From: Diadema setosum
Taxonomy: Eukaryota; Echinodermata; Echinoidea; Diadematoida; Diadematidae
Reading direction: 5' to 3'
NCBI RefSeq assembly: GCF_964275005.1
Contig: NC_092697.1
Location: 21,240,138-21,304,137 of the forward strand
DNA: 64,000 nt
The notes under the pieces are model-generated. The model saw only the letters and a list, made by a program, of their open reading frames with translations, was not told the origin of the DNA and did no database searches. This document shows positions 45,808 through 58,799 of this stretch, piece by piece (the stretch's first letter is position 1; each line of letters opens with the position of its first letter). The position numbers and the translations under genes were made by a program.

Positions 45808-46223
45808 TCCCGAATGATGGTCAGTATGGAGGATCTGACTTTAGTTATACGAAAGCCCGGCTCACTGTGATCAAGTATGCTGGGCAATAACATACGAAAT
45901 GGTCACTAGCTAGCTTGTGAAATGTCCACAGTCTGGACTTAATAAACAGTCTCATAATAAATGTCATATAATTTTACATTCAAATAACCACCAATGCAGT
46001 AATCAGTTATATAAATTCATTCTTTATACTGTATGTTTAATTTTAGTGTTTTTCTTCGTTACTTTTTACACCTTTTTAAGCAGACAGTACTTCATCCCAT
46101 CTCTCCTGTCATTTTGCAAAACGCTTTTATTTTCTTTAAAATGGTGTTTATTCTTCTCCTTGATATTTCATTTTGTATATATAGGCCTATACCTATCCTT
46201 GTGTTGCTGCGGAGTGTACTAAT

Positions 46224-46777
46224 GCCCCAGTCACATAGACATCCCGGATCACCCCGGACCACCCCGGATCTGATCCGGGGAGAGATCCGTGTTGACGCCG
46301 GGAGGCCAACACGGCAACTTTTGGAGGTCAAAAACATCCGGCGTCATCCTGGGATTGCCGTGTTGGCAGAGCAATCCGGGGTGGTCCGTGTAGCTGCCGT
46401 GTAGCTGCCGTGTTGATCCGTGTAGTTGCCGAGTTGATCCGTGTAGATGCCGTGTTTGTCCGTGTAGACGCCGCGCTCTTCCGGGCGCGTTTTTTTTTTT
46501 TTTTTAAGACGGCACAGATTGGGGCATGGCGCGTGTTAAACCTATGGGAAAAACGTTGGGTTAGGGTTTTTGGTTATGGTTAGGGTTACGGTTAGGGTTA
46601 GGGTTGGGGTTAGGGTTAGGGTTTGATGGTTAGGGTTAGGATTAGGATTAGGGTTAGGTTTAGGAATAGGGTCCCCGATAGATTTTTAGTTTCCCCAATC
46701 TGTGCCGTCTAAAAAAAACACGCTCCCCGGATCACCGTGTAGATCCTTGAGCATCCGTGTTTGTATGTGACTGGGGC
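46224..46777. mobile_element. Foldback MITE carrying a telomere-like array
   Basis: GCCCCAGTCACATA and TATGTGACTGGGGC are inverted ends with AT outside each. Inside is a run of CCGTGTTGATCCGTGTAG-like units. An inner inverted pair (AAGACGGCACAGATTGGGG at 46506, CCCCAATCTGTGCCGTCT at 46693) encloses a degenerate TTAGGG array at 46558-46672. The inner pair may be a separate inserted element. Confidence 0.65.
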
Positions 46778-47013
46778 ATTAGTAGTCCACTAAACGTGGA
46801 ATACAGTACATTGATAGTCTTTAATCAAAGATCCTACACTCTTTGCTAAACGAACCTGAATGCTGAATATGATTTCATTTCCTTTGTCTTCTAAGGCGAA
46901 ATATGTAATTTCTTGCACTTCAAAAACATTTTTTCCTTTTGTTGTGGTCGAGGTGGGTAGTCATGTGGGCTGGACACTGATCAATACTTGTGTAGATTTT
47001 TATGATCGAAGGC

Positions 47014-48666
47014 CAGTGGCGTATCTAGGGAAAAAGGCGCCCGGGGCAAGCACGAAAATTGCGCCCCTATATTTATGAAAAAGTGTTCAACCCCAACCCC
47101 ATCCCGGTAGGGACTTTAAACAAAGTCCACATGATGCTTTTTCAAGTGCTTAAAAGGGATCTTTTGAGGTTGATTTAAATGTAATGAATTTTGATAGATT
47201 TTGGCGAGCGAGCGTAGCGAGCGAGCCGAAAATTTTTGTATATCAGCTTACAAAACATGGAATTCTTGTCATTTTTTGCTTACCAAATCTTACAATTCTA
47301 ATCAAGATATAGTGACGGCCTTATAGATAACGATTTATACCAAAAAACTGAGGACTTTAAAAAATACTCTAAATTAGTGCGCGCGAGTGAGCTGAAATTT
47401 GTATAATTATGTCCTCGTCATCTTCACGTATTGTTCTTTTATTTTTTTTTTTATATAAATTTTGGCGAGCGAGTGCAGCGAGCGAGCCGAAAATTTTTGT
47501 ATTTCAGCTTACAAAACGTAGAATTCTTGTCAGTTTTTGCTTATCAAATCTCACAATTATAGTGACGACGTTATAGATAACGACTTATACCAACAAACTG
47601 AGGACTTGAAAAGATACTCTAAATTAGTACGAGCGAGTGAGCCGAAATTTGTATATTTCTGCGTCATCATTACGTTTTTTCTTATCTTTTTTACCGTTGG
47701 CGTCCTCTTTTGATCCAATCGGCGATCGCTTCAGAACGAATGAAATTGCAGTCGCTGCTCCGTGTAACATTTTTCCTGCTAAATACAAAATGACACGAGT
47801 GAACACAATAGACATTATCATTCTGTCCGCGTCATCGTCACGTTTTGTTCTTATCTTCTTCTCTTTTTTTATAAATTTTTGCGAGCGAGCGCAGCGAGCG
47901 AGCCGAAAAATGTTGTATTTCAGCCTACAAATCATGAAACTCTTGTCATTTTTTGCTTATTAAATCTTACAATTCTAATCAAGATATAGTGACGGCCTTA
48001 TAGATAACGATTTATACCAAAAAACTGAGGACTTGAAAAAATACTCTAAATTAGTACGAGCGAGTGAGCCGAAATTTGTATATTTCCGCGTCATCATTAC
48101 GTTTTGTTATTATCTTGTTTAATTCGGTTTTTTGCGCACCCCCCCCCCCCCTCCCGTATGTTCGAAACCGTTGGCGCCTTCTTTTGATCCAATTGGCGAT
48201 CGCTTCAGAACGAAAGAAATTGCACCCGCTGCTCTGTGAAACGTTTCGCCTGCTAAATACAAAATGACACGTGTGAAAACAATAGACACTGTCATTTTGT
48301 CATCATCACGTTTTGTTCCTACCTTCTTTTTTACATAAATTTTGGCGAGCGAGCGCAGCTCACATTTCAGCTCACAGAACATGGAATTTTTGTGTGAACA
48401 CAATAAACATTGTCATTTTGTCCGCGTCACCATGTTTTGTTTTTTATCTTGTTTGATTTGTTTTTTTGCCCCCCCCCCCCCCCCCACCATTCTCCCTCCC
48501 CCCTTCCGGGTGAGTTTTTTTTTTTTTTTGTTATTATTCTTCTTCTTCTTTTCTTTTTTTTCTTCTTCTTCTTCTTCCTTTTTTCTTTTTTTTTTTGCGC
48601 CCTCAAGGAGTGGCGCCCGGGGCACGTGCCCCCCTTGCCCCCCCCCCCCCCCCAGATACGCCACTG
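47014..48666. mobile_element. hAT-type non-autonomous element with internal duplications
   Basis: CAGTGGCGTATCTAGGG at the left and CCAGATACGCCACTG at the right are inverted ends, and TCGAAGGC is duplicated exactly outside (47006-47013, 48667-48674). CAGNG ends with an 8-bp duplication are hAT features. Inside, blocks with GCGAGCGAGCGCAGCGAGCG, ATTTCAGCTTACAAAAC and CGTTGGCGTCCTCTTTTGAT are repeated two to four times in direct order. Long C, T and G runs fill the right 200 bp. No transposase is present. Confidence 0.82.
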
Positions 48667-50639
48667 TCGAAGGCTGAACATCAATATCCGCATGGCTTTC
48701 AGAGAGAATCCTACATGTACTAATAATTATCCTGAACGTTTTGATTAAAGGTTAGCATTTGTGTACACTACACTCGCCCCATGTAGATGCGATGTGTACA
48801 GTATTATTGCACTGGTGGTCTACGTGCAGCCAGAATCACTGCACACTCTCTATTTAAAAACGATACGAGTGAAAGACGGACGCGAACCCAGGGTCCATAG
48901 AGAGAATTCTATCGATTATCAGGTCAAGGATTATCAGCAGAAAAACTGATAGAGTTCAGCGCTCAGTCTCATGGCATCATTTATCATCGTAAGTGGCTTC
49001 TCGCTTTCCAAGACCAAGGATGATTTGCCGAGCGCGAGCGTACTGAAGACGTGTGAAGCGGACCGACCGAGGGCCGCGGCGCGGCCGAGACTTTATAAGT
49101 GACAACAACAAACGACGTTGTGTTGACTGGGCCTGGGTGGGTAAAGTAACTAGTCTACTGTCTAGTCTAGTCGTAGTCGAGCCTCTCTGTCGTAAACAAC
49201 GTCAGTTTGGTGCCTAATTGTTAGAGTCTACGTCTATAGGCAAGTCTATAATGGGCATAAATAAAAAATGTAGTCTTTAGAGGTCTAGAACCATAATTCT
49301 GTAAGCATTGTCCACTGTCGTCACCACTGTCACTGAGCAGAGGGTACGATATGATGGGGGGGGGGGGGGGGGGGGGGTTGTGTACCCGGACACTGAAGAA
49401 GTTGAGATTTAGATGAATTTTTCACATTGCCATTCTCAATAAAAATATTCCAATACACAATGATGAGGTTCTGAAAATGATTCTTACAGTAACAGTTCTT
49501 CCAAAGCAAAGCGAACAAAATCAGTTTTTGTCGTAATTGGAGAACTTGACCGAAACCCTTGCAAATATATTTTGAACGTTGGGTATAATCTAACCCTGAC
49601 GCGGGACGCTGTAACAGTATTGGGGTCGCTGCTGCATTTAGTTGTAGCCAGCCTGCGTTTATTGTCTATGGGAATGGATTAACACTAAAGTTTGTTGTTT
49701 CTGACTCTTACACGCGCACAAGTTTCACGTCACGCGTGTGCGTGTGATAGAATATTGCGTGCTTCTTTTGGTCGACAAATCATGAAACAAATCGCCGAAT
49801 TCTGCTTTAGAGAAGTTACCTCAAAAATTGGTATAGAATATTTATTCAAAAGCCATTGTATTCTGTGCTTATTTTGTGGGATTTTATTGTGTTTGTGGAA
49901 GTAAATTTTTAGTCCGTTCCCACAACTTGTCCGGTCTGACCACTTATGGTCAAACTCAGTATCTATTTGTTGTAACGTTAGTCATGGTAGTGTATGTTCT
50001 AAACACGTAAATAGTAGATGGACTTGTGGATGGTTGGGTACGTACAAATGTATCAAATTTAGGTTTTCTAGATTTTAGATAAATAGCTAGGACCTACTCG
50101 GCTTTTTTTCCCCCTGTCACAGTGCACGGTAGTCTAGATCTATAGAAAAATAGAACGCCTCTACTCGCGAGTTCAAAGAACATCACATTACACAGTACCA
50201 GGGTGCAGACCTGCTAACTGCACCAGCGACCCAACACGTAACAAGTTACAGCGCCCCGCGCCGAGGTTACAGAGCTGCTAACTGCGAAACACAGCCTGAA
50301 CACCGAACGCAAAGCGTTCATACTCCCACAGCATATTGTAACTGTGTACAAGGAGTGCCCCAGGGTTACAGAGCTGCATGTTACGTAGTAGCGAGTAGAT
50401 TTTACAAGTATAAAAAGTGTCTTAAAATAAATGGTGGCTCGATGAGGACTTGACGTACACAATCACAACAATGTTGGGGATAGACCTAAACATGACATTA
50501 ATCATTGTAACGTCATTACATTCATGAATGACGAATCTGACTCGTGCAAGCAGGACTCTGCATCGATAACTGATTATCCTTCGCAGTGGATCAAGCACTA
50601 ACAGGGTATACTATTCAAATTTCGTCTAGTCTGTAGATT

Positions 50640-50703
50640 ATATTACTTCAAAAGCATGAAGATGAGAGATATCAGGGTTTCTGTGAAGGCTGCCGACTGC
50701 TAG
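50640..50703 (+). other. Candidate 5' UTR exon of the ZIP transporter gene
   Basis: A donor-like CTGCTAG|GTGAGACT ends at 50703, 360 bp before the acceptor CATTCATACAG| at 51063 that precedes the ZIP start codon. The exon start is not defined. CG-rich sequence near 49020-49090 is an alternative promoter region. Between 48.7 and 51.0 kb nothing else gene-like was found. Confidence 0.3.
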
Positions 50704-51113
50704 GTGAGACTTTTGATGAGCTGTGGCTGTACCTGCAGTGACATACGTTATACTGTACATAACTGTGACCAGCCTGATGTGTACAAGGAGCGCCCCGGAC
50801 GGGGTTATACTGGGCTGTGATATTATACAGACAGGTGCTTAATCAGTACGTAGGAGCTGTGACCGCTTGATCGGATTGATTTTGATGGACCGACTGCTGC
50901 AGCCAAGTTAGATGAGTTACATTGCTCATTTTCTGTAAATTTGAAGAACTTTATGATCTTAACATGTACAATATATTATATTTTGCGGCTTAAATGTGTC
51001 CCTAACTGATTTTTATTGTGTTATCTGATTAATTAGGACTGCTATTCTAACTCATTCATACAGGTGTCTGGTAGCCATTGAGCTGTGGAAGGTTGAGTGA
51101 CAGAGACTATATT

Positions 51114-52154
51114 ATGGAGGCCAACATCAAGATTCTCTTACCAGTGTGCATAGTAATCGTCTTCCTTGTGACATTAGTGGGTGCTCTTCTCCCACTGAAA
51201 GTCTTTGGAAGGCAAGCAAGTCAGTCAAAAGCTCAGTGGCAGAGATCAGAGAAAATTCGCAACCTCTGCAACTGCCTTGCAGGTGGAGTCTTCATGGGAA
51301 CTTGTTTCCTTGGTCTGCTTCCCTCAGCGAGGAGGAAATTTGAAGATGTCTTTGAGCGCAGCAACTACCAAACTGATTATCCTGTTTGTGAAGCTGTTGT
51401 CATTGCAGGATTTTTCCTTATATTAGTCCTAGAACAAGTCATGACTGCATTTCAGCAGAAGGTACACACTGTGGAGTATGTGCAATTACAGCAGCTTGAA
51501 GCAGATTTAGATCTAAGCCAGGAATCATCTGATCATGATGGAACTATGGATGTTGAAGATGACGACGAATATGTTATACTTCAATCCCCATCTCAAAATC
51601 AACTAAATGGAGGTGCTCGGGGAGATTCCAGCTATGATGTTCATATCAGTAACCATTCCCATGATCATCAAGGTGGGCACAGCCATTTTGCAAATCTAGA
51701 TTCTTCAAACTTTCTCCATTCTCTTATCCTTTTGCTGGCCCTCTCCGTTCACTCTGTCTTTGAGGGCATGGCACTTGGTTTGCAAGAGGACATCAAGCAG
51801 ATTGTATACCTTCTTGTTGCCATGGTAGCCCATGAAAGTCTGGCTGCGTTTGCCCTTGGTGCAAGCCTCCTAAAGAGTAAGACTCGCCTCTGTGCCTTCG
51901 TTACATTCAGTGTCATATTCTCCAGCATGATTCCTGTGGGAACTGCTATAGGAGTTGGTATCCAAGCAACACCCAGTTTTGCAACTGATGTGTGCTCTGC
52001 AATAATGCAAGCCTTAGCTGCAGGCATCTTTATCTATGTGACTTTCTTTGAAATACTGAGCCATGAATTTGAAAATGGGAACCATCGTGGACTTAAACTT
52101 ACATGTGCTATAGCTGGGTTTACTGCTCTTGCTCTGCTGGAAGTGGTAGGGTAA
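51114..52154 (+). CDS. SLC39A1: ZIP family zinc transporter (SLC39A1/2/3-like), complete
   Basis: This 346-residue plasma-membrane or vesicular metal importer is encoded in one exon. The start is the ATG at 51114 (MEANIKILLP, context ATTATGG); the open frame extends 12 codons upstream to a TTG but no ATG. The exon begins after an acceptor at 51063. Predicted membrane helices lie at about 7-29, 50-70 (NLCNCLAGGVFMGTCFLGLL), 94-113, 201-222, 228-250, 259-283, 292-312 and 327-344, giving the eight of the family. Helix 4 has the HSVFEG metal-site motif (His213, Glu217) and helix 5 has HESLA (His240, Glu241). The loop between helices 3 and 4 is acidic, then histidine-rich (NHSHDHQGGHSHF, 180-192), as expected for zinc binding. 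The AGGVFxGTC and HSVFEGMALGLQ lines place it in the ZIP1/2/3 (subfamily II) branch; which orthologue cannot be decided. The intronless coding region is unusual compared with vertebrate members. Confidence 0.93.
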   Translation: MEANIKILLPVCIVIVFLVTLVGALLPLKVFGRQASQSKAQWQRSEKIRNLCNCLAGGVFMGTCFLGLLPSARRKFEDVFERSNYQTDYPVCEAVVIAGFFLILVLEQVMTAFQQKVHTVEYVQLQQLEADLDLSQESSDHDGTMDVEDDDEYVILQSPSQNQLNGGARGDSSYDVHISNHSHDHQGGHSHFANLDSSNFLHSLILLLALSVHSVFEGMALGLQEDIKQIVYLLVAMVAHESLAAFALGASLLKSKTRLCAFVTFSVIFSSMIPVGTAIGVGIQATPSFATDVCSAIMQALAAGIFIYVTFFEILSHEFENGNHRGLKLTCAIAGFTALALLEVVG

Positions 52155-53223
52155 AGTCAACTCATTTCATAATCATGCTACAGTTAATTTGACATTTTTT
52201 TCCTATAAAAAGGGAAACCCTATTATAATGAGCTCAAGAAAGAAATAATTCACCACCAAAGATTGCACTGATTTCTTTTTACTATGTCAGCTTGCTGCCT
52301 TAAAGTCAGCATGAGAATCTTTCATACTTGAGCATGAAGAATTCAGTAGTTGTCACATAAATTTAGACAATCAACTGCAACACTACTTGTTGGACCATCA
52401 AAGTAATGATCACCAAACAGCCAAGGCTTGCTTTAGAAACATTATACAAAGCTTAATTTGTTAGTGTGTGCTTTTGAAGGAATTACAATTTGGGCAGATT
52501 GCTTTCCAAGAGTTTTTTAAAAGTACACTGTAGTTGTGAATTTTGTGTACATTTAATTCAAATACATCAGTGAATTTTTTACACAATGTGAAATGATTTA
52601 TAATATGTTTCATCATTTGTTTTGTTGTTTTTTAGTCTCCTTGCAGCTGATTTATTAGTAATCATTCTTTTTTTTTTAAATTATACCATTGTTGCCTTAC
52701 AATGCATAAAACCATGCCATCCCTCCGCCAACGTATGCATGTTATCCATGTACTTTATGAAAAGAGACTGTTGTTAGTGTTCCAGGCATTGTATTTACTT
52801 GTCAGTACATTATACATGTAATAGAATTTTATTTCCCAGTTTGAAGAATATGTTTACTTTCCCAAGTGCACAATTAAGATACATTGTACTGATTATAACA
52901 GTGTAGAATGTACTTGCAGTCAATGAAAGGATCAGTTTATTACTTATGTTGTATCAGAGTTACAGGAAATGTCAAAGGGAAGCCTGTCTGAGAAAAATAA
53001 GAGTTGTAATGCTACAGATATACAGTGTATGCCGTTTGAATGCACACTTTCAATATCTTATCATGAAAGTTCATGAGGTACATGTACACTATTTTGTATA
53101 CTGTATTTATTTCAATGAGACTTTCAGATAAACCTGTACCAGAATTGCTTTCGTTTCCCAGTTACATGTACAAAGTGGACCAAGCTCTCATTTTTATGAT
53201 TATTCTATGCAAGTTTTAATGGA

Positions 53224-53229
53224 AATAAA
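53224..53229 (+). terminator. Candidate polyadenylation signal of the ZIP gene
   Basis: AATAAA is followed within 20 bp by a long U-rich tract. It would give a 3' UTR of about 1.1 kb. Later AATAAA sites (for example near 55298 and 56543) could give longer forms. The stretch 52155-54540 otherwise shows no exon or bounded element. Confidence 0.45.
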
Positions 53230-54547
53230 TGTCAAATGTTCATTTTTTTTTTTTCATTTTGTCATGAACACTTCAGAAGAAAAACACAATTCAAGAAAAC
53301 TTCCCAGAAATAAGACTTTTATTTCAATGGATAAAGTGACAATACATTGTATTGCTGAAGAAAATCAAGGACATCACAGATGTTGGAGAAAAATTCAAGT
53401 GTGTGATACACATACAACGTACGTGCATCAAAGTACAGTGCACTCCTGTAGTAATGAAGAAGGTTAGAGTGCAGTTCTCATTACAACGCAGTAAAAATTC
53501 AGTTCCCAAAGGTATCATCTATATCTCTGTACATGCTTATCATTTAACTACAACGAAATTTCAATACATAACGGAAGAAAACTGCTGGAGTATGTATGAC
53601 ATCATGTGTTATAATTTCTAACACGGTTGTTATCATTTTTGAAAGTGACATAGGTTACATACATGTGTAATTTACCCAACAAATTTTGGATGCTATGTGA
53701 CATTAGCTACAATGTGCATTCGTTTTTATCTTTTTACATACCCGTGCAATTTCTTGTTTAATGAATTTACATGTTCACCAAGTCATTTACTTATTTCACT
53801 TTCAAAGAGCATGTTTTGTTTTGTTTGTTTTTTTCTGGGTGGTATTTTGAAATACAAATACACATTACATGTCACCACATGTTTACAGTTGTAGCATGGC
53901 TTTTAATCAAGTGCAATGCATTTCATGTTCAATTTGAATCTATGAACTGTACAGTCAAATCAAACTAACAAAAATGAACAAGTTTCAAGTGAAGCTTCAG
54001 ATGTTTGCATGAAATGGAGATATGTGCAGTGAAGAGACTCACACCCCAGAGATTTTCCTTCTGGACCGGACCCCTAGCAAAACTAGATTCTGATTGCAAG
54101 AACACAAATGTGTGACATCCCCTGCAGTTGGGGTCCTGCTTAAAGATGCTCTCTGGTGCTATTTTGGCCTTATTATTGAATGTACATTAAAAACTGAAAT
54201 CGGGCAGGACAAAGCTAAATTCTAAGTGGGAGTAAATTACATCTATAGCCAAGATACACAGCTACAGTGAAAGAAATTCAAACTTGAGCAGGAGAAGGAA
54301 GATTTGAGAAAATGGCCTCAAAGTGGAGATTTGGAGTCTCTGGTAGAGACCACATATTCTTATCAGATTAGACACTTTGTCGTCATATCACAACATTATC
54401 GATTTGCTCAAGAAGTATAAATGCCTGTTTTAGTTAGAATTGTTAGTATCAGTACAAAGATTGTTTACAGTTATCTTTATGCGATGGATGCAATATACTC
54501 TCACTTTGTATTTTACTATGCAGAATAAAAAAACAACAGAAGACTTA

Positions 54548-54861
54548 GGCCCGAATTTACAAAGGTGGTACAAATGAAACCATGCTTTAAACCATGGACA
54601 AAAACCATGGAGCGCCAAGTGTCACACGGAATATTTCGTTATGAAATTGGTCATTTCGTCGACAAAATAACCATTTCGTAAATGAAGTTACAATTAGTTA
54701 CAAATTGTTGTCATTTCGTTACAAAATAATCATTTCATCGACGAAATGACTGATTTCGTAACAAAATATTCCATGCAACACTTGGCGCTCCATGGTTTTT
54801 TTTCCATGGATTACAATTGTAAACCATGGTTTCATTTGTACCACCTTCGTGAATTCAGGCC
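54548..54861. mobile_element. PIF/Harbinger-type MITE with TTA duplication (314 bp)
   Basis: GGCCCGAATTTACAAAGGTG and CACCTTCGTGAATTCAGGCC are inverted ends with TTA outside each (54545-54547, 54862-54864). Multiple nested stems (ATTTCGTTA / TAACGAAAT, CCATGG palindromes) make it a strong foldback. It is distinct in sequence from the 13/30-kb family. Confidence 0.8.
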
Positions 54862-55591
54862 TTAATGTTCATGTCTATGATACCTCATCTTATACCAGTT
54901 GTCTTTAGAGAACATAACACTTTGGAATTCTGTGACTATGCTATTTTTATACAGTTTCTACTCATTAGTTTTTATGATTTTCTGCTAATGTATCTAGGGA
55001 ACTACAATGGATGACATTGAGTGGTGTTTCACTTTAAAGCCAATATTGAATATTAGGATGGATAATAAAAACACTAGACTGTTCTGTAATGGTACATTTC
55101 ATGATTAATTGGCCTTGTGTTTCTGTTTCTAGAAAAACTGTTTGCAGCTACATCAGTCATATCATTTATCTGAGCACATATATATGACCAAAGCAAAGAA
55201 AAAGGAAAATGCTGTGTGAGGAAATGTACAATTCAAAACAAGCTTTTTTGATTGATTCCACTTTTTTCCTTTTTATCAGTCTTTAAAAAAAAGTACAATA
55301 AACTGTTCTTTTCTCCGGTTTGTGAGAACTCTACTTGTATTGGTTGAAGTGTCACTCTTTCCATACAGTTGATATATTAAAGGCAATGCACTGTGGTTTA
55401 ATTGTATATCATAGGGCATACATGCAGTAAACCTTGCATAAGTCAACAATGTGGAAGTTAATACTGTATAATCAAAAAGTCTTTATGTTTTCATTTCTTG
55501 TGAAATATTACATTAAAGTTGACAAATCACCAATGTCAACATGATTTCCTGGACAACTGGAGAATTCGAGTTAATTTCTCAATGCAAGTCA

Positions 55592-55593
<2 letters not shown>

Positions 55594-55633
<40 letters not shown>

Positions 55634-55872
55634 AATCATGACTTCACAAAATTTTGTGAGGGGGTTGATCGTGGAGTACAGTACAGCGTATCAAATGGAG
55701 GAATGCATGTATGCCTGTCACATTCATGTCTACATCAAGTCAATATTTTCATGTGTTTTTAAATTCATGAATTGAACCAAACTCACAAAATGCATGAAAA
55801 TTAAATATACCACATATACAGTATACTATGTCATTATTGATCATGTTAATTGTGTGTGTGTGTGTGTGTGTG
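55594..55872. repeat. Two (GT)n microsatellites
   Basis: Perfect GT runs at 55594-55629 and 55850-55872. The surrounding 55.0-57.99 kb holds only short open frames and no recognisable element, exon or RNA gene. Confidence 0.9.
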
Positions 55873-58000
55873 TACTCCTTGATGCACCCCATGACTGTCT
55901 CAAAACCTGTTGTCACTCTGGAGTGTGAAGGAAAAAAGAAAAAAAAAAAGAACAAATCTTTGTCTCTAACAATGTACCAGCCATAATATTGTGATTTTAC
56001 AACATGTACATTAGAAGTCCTGATACACACGTAATGCATCCAGTACCCTAATATCAATGCTGTCTTGATATAGATATGTTGGAAAATTTAGTTTCCATCA
56101 GGTACTCCTGTGTTATTTCAATGTCACTTTCATACCGTCTCGGTGGTTTGCTGTGAAGTTTCTCCATTCCCGCATCTGCTGACCCATGCAAATTTTACTG
56201 TACATGTACTTTACATGTACTATGCATACTTATATACATGTAACATGTACTATGTGTACACGTGCAAATGTACATGTACAGTATCATGTATCCAACTGAA
56301 CATTCATTGATACAATTGTACATAAGACATCCCTATGCAGCGTATCCTGTCAATGGACAAATAATCCATCTGAACTTCTTGTGCCCAGAACATTCTCCTT
56401 TGGCTTTACAAAAACAAGCACATCCACATCTATCCCCAGAAAGAAAAGGCTACAGTCTATAACTGGATTGGCACACAGTGTGTACCACAGGCTATTCATA
56501 CCATCTCACCATGTAAGGACAAACCTTCCAGTGACACTATCAATAAAAATTTTACGCAAAGTAAGAGAAATTTAGTTTTCTACATGGAGCAATACATCTG
56601 AGTACTCAGTTCATTTTGAAGAGACTCAAAACTGACAAATTCACATGGTCTTGCAGAAGCAATCGTATCATAGGCAAGGACTGCTTGAAATAAGCTTGAC
56701 TTAGAACAAACATTTTATGCACACCAAATCACATCTTAACTAAGTAGGATTTTAGGATTATACTACATAGTAATTGTAATGCTTTTAGATACTTGTGTTT
56801 TAAAAGCTGGCGAAATTAGTCTGTGAAGCTGTACAGTTTCCTTACAAGCCACATGACCCATGATTTAGAAAGACATACATGAACAAGTGTGATTACTATC
56901 TCTGCCATTTTCTTTTCTAGGAGCAATATAATATGGAAGTAACCAAAGCACATACATGTACATGTATTCTGGTCATTACATTTCATTCCAGTTACCCCCC
57001 CCCCCCCCCCCAACAATGCCATGGCAATGGCTCTTCAGACTATACAAATAATTGCACATACAGTGTACTGGGTAAGCATATTAACCTCCATTTGGTGTAC
57101 AAGAAAACACAAACAAACTTCAAAACTTCTCTCTTATCACTTTGCCATAAGCAATCCCATCACTGTTTTATGATGTGGGGAAAATGACCAATGATGATAC
57201 ATTATCATCTACTAAAGTGGTATAGACATCTCACTGTGCATATCTAAGACGAAGGAAACACTTGCAAAAAGGGAACGTTAATATACAAACCCTCTTAAAT
57301 AGCAAAGAAAATCCTATGAACATTGCTGTTTGAGTTTTGCTCATTTACACATAAGGAGAAGATGGAATTATGTTTCACAGAAATGTATAAACAGCAATTT
57401 TTTTCTTCATTTAAAATCTGGATTGAATTTTAGCTTAAAAACCACAAAATGTATTACAATGTACTAGTATGTTTCCAAAGTGGAAGTCTATGGACACTCC
57501 TGTGTAATTGTATTTTTGACAGTTGAATGATGAAATGTAGCAAAGGTCATTCACAGCTTTCACAGCTTTGATTCTGCTTTGCTCTGCACCAAAGATTAAA
57601 CCACATTTTACATTGTAACTGGTCTCAAGATAAATTGCAGCCACATCAGTTTTAACAGCAGGTGCGCCCAAATCTCATTTCAACTACCAGTAAGGCCTTA
57701 ATGTATATCACACAATCCACCCTGTTTTCCCTTCTGCTTTAAATAAACTGAAATGAAAGGGAGCCCTATGGCATGACCTAGGCCTTATAATGCTTCAGGA
57801 GCTGATACAAAAACAGAAAGTGTAATAGCTTGTGCTTTGTGATACCTTCCTGATTTGTACAGCACATCCAGTATCTTTGGGTTTTTTTTCCCCCAACCAC
57901 ACCTGTTATGAATGCATGATTTTTAAGACTCCCGAGGGTAATACAATCAATTCCATTTGAAGCAGCCTTCCACTGAACATCCATATTTTGTCCCCATTAA

Positions 58001-58767
58001 CCCTATTCTAACTGGGGGGGGGGGGGGGTCAAATTGACCCCCTCTCGACATTTCGCACCATTATGATTCCGCACGCGCAAAGATTTTGCCGCGTCGTTTC
58101 ATGAATTTTTTCATTGAAGTCTCCCGCATATTTTGAAACCAAATTTGCGACATCCAGGTACACCGTTCTGAAGTTACGCAATGTTTTGCATATGCATGTC
58201 AACCCGAAAATAGCTCAAATTCATGATTTCGTGTGCAAATCCAATGCAAATTGTGTTTTTTTGTTTAATTGATATAAATTAGATTATTTCAACTTTTAAC
58301 CATTGAAATGAATAAATTCTAATGTAGATAAGCTTGAAAAAGTGCCTGCAACAAATTTGGCCAAAAAACAATAGAAAACAAAAGATCGAGAAACAACAAA
58401 ATACTTAAGAAATTAACAAATTAAAATACAAAAAAAAAAATTGATTTTGATTGCACTATTTTTTTCAAGAAAATTGTTTGATGTGTCTTGAGGAACTCTG
58501 ACACAAAAATTTAGCAATCCTTCAGTCTTTTAGATGGAGTTATTAGTGAAATTATGATTTCATGTGTAAATTTGCATAATTTATTAAAAGAATATAAATC
58601 AACATTTTTCTATTGTATGACCATGTAATCTTGTAGTTGACATCTATGTTCAGGCAAACGTTTGTGGTGATCGCGCGATCAGCGGCCAAGATCTGAAGGG
58701 GGGGGGGGGGGGGGGGGGAGGGGGTCAAATTGACCCCCCCCCCCCCCCCCCCCCCCTTAAAACAGGG
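58001..58767. repeat. TTAA-flanked repeat with poly-G/poly-C ends, copy 1
   Basis: TTAA at 57997-58000 and 58768-58771 brackets CCCTATTCTAACTGG ... AAAACAGGG. Near each end is GGGGGTCAAATTGACCCCC, a short palindrome inside G and C runs. The interior has no coding frame. Confidence 0.55.
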
Positions 58768-58799
58768 TTAAAACAAATCAGCAACCACGACATTACAAA

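Noticed and set aside
46558-46672. Chromosome end or fusion site
   Set aside because: The TTAGGG-like array is degenerate, short and enclosed within inverted-repeat elements.
47637-48267. Frames sharing MSRNLYISASSLRF
   Set aside because: The shared peptide comes from the duplicated block inside the hAT-type element, not from a gene family.
48342-48748. Long low-complexity frames on both strands
   Set aside because: They are products of poly-C, poly-T and TTC-rich runs in the right part of the hAT-type element.
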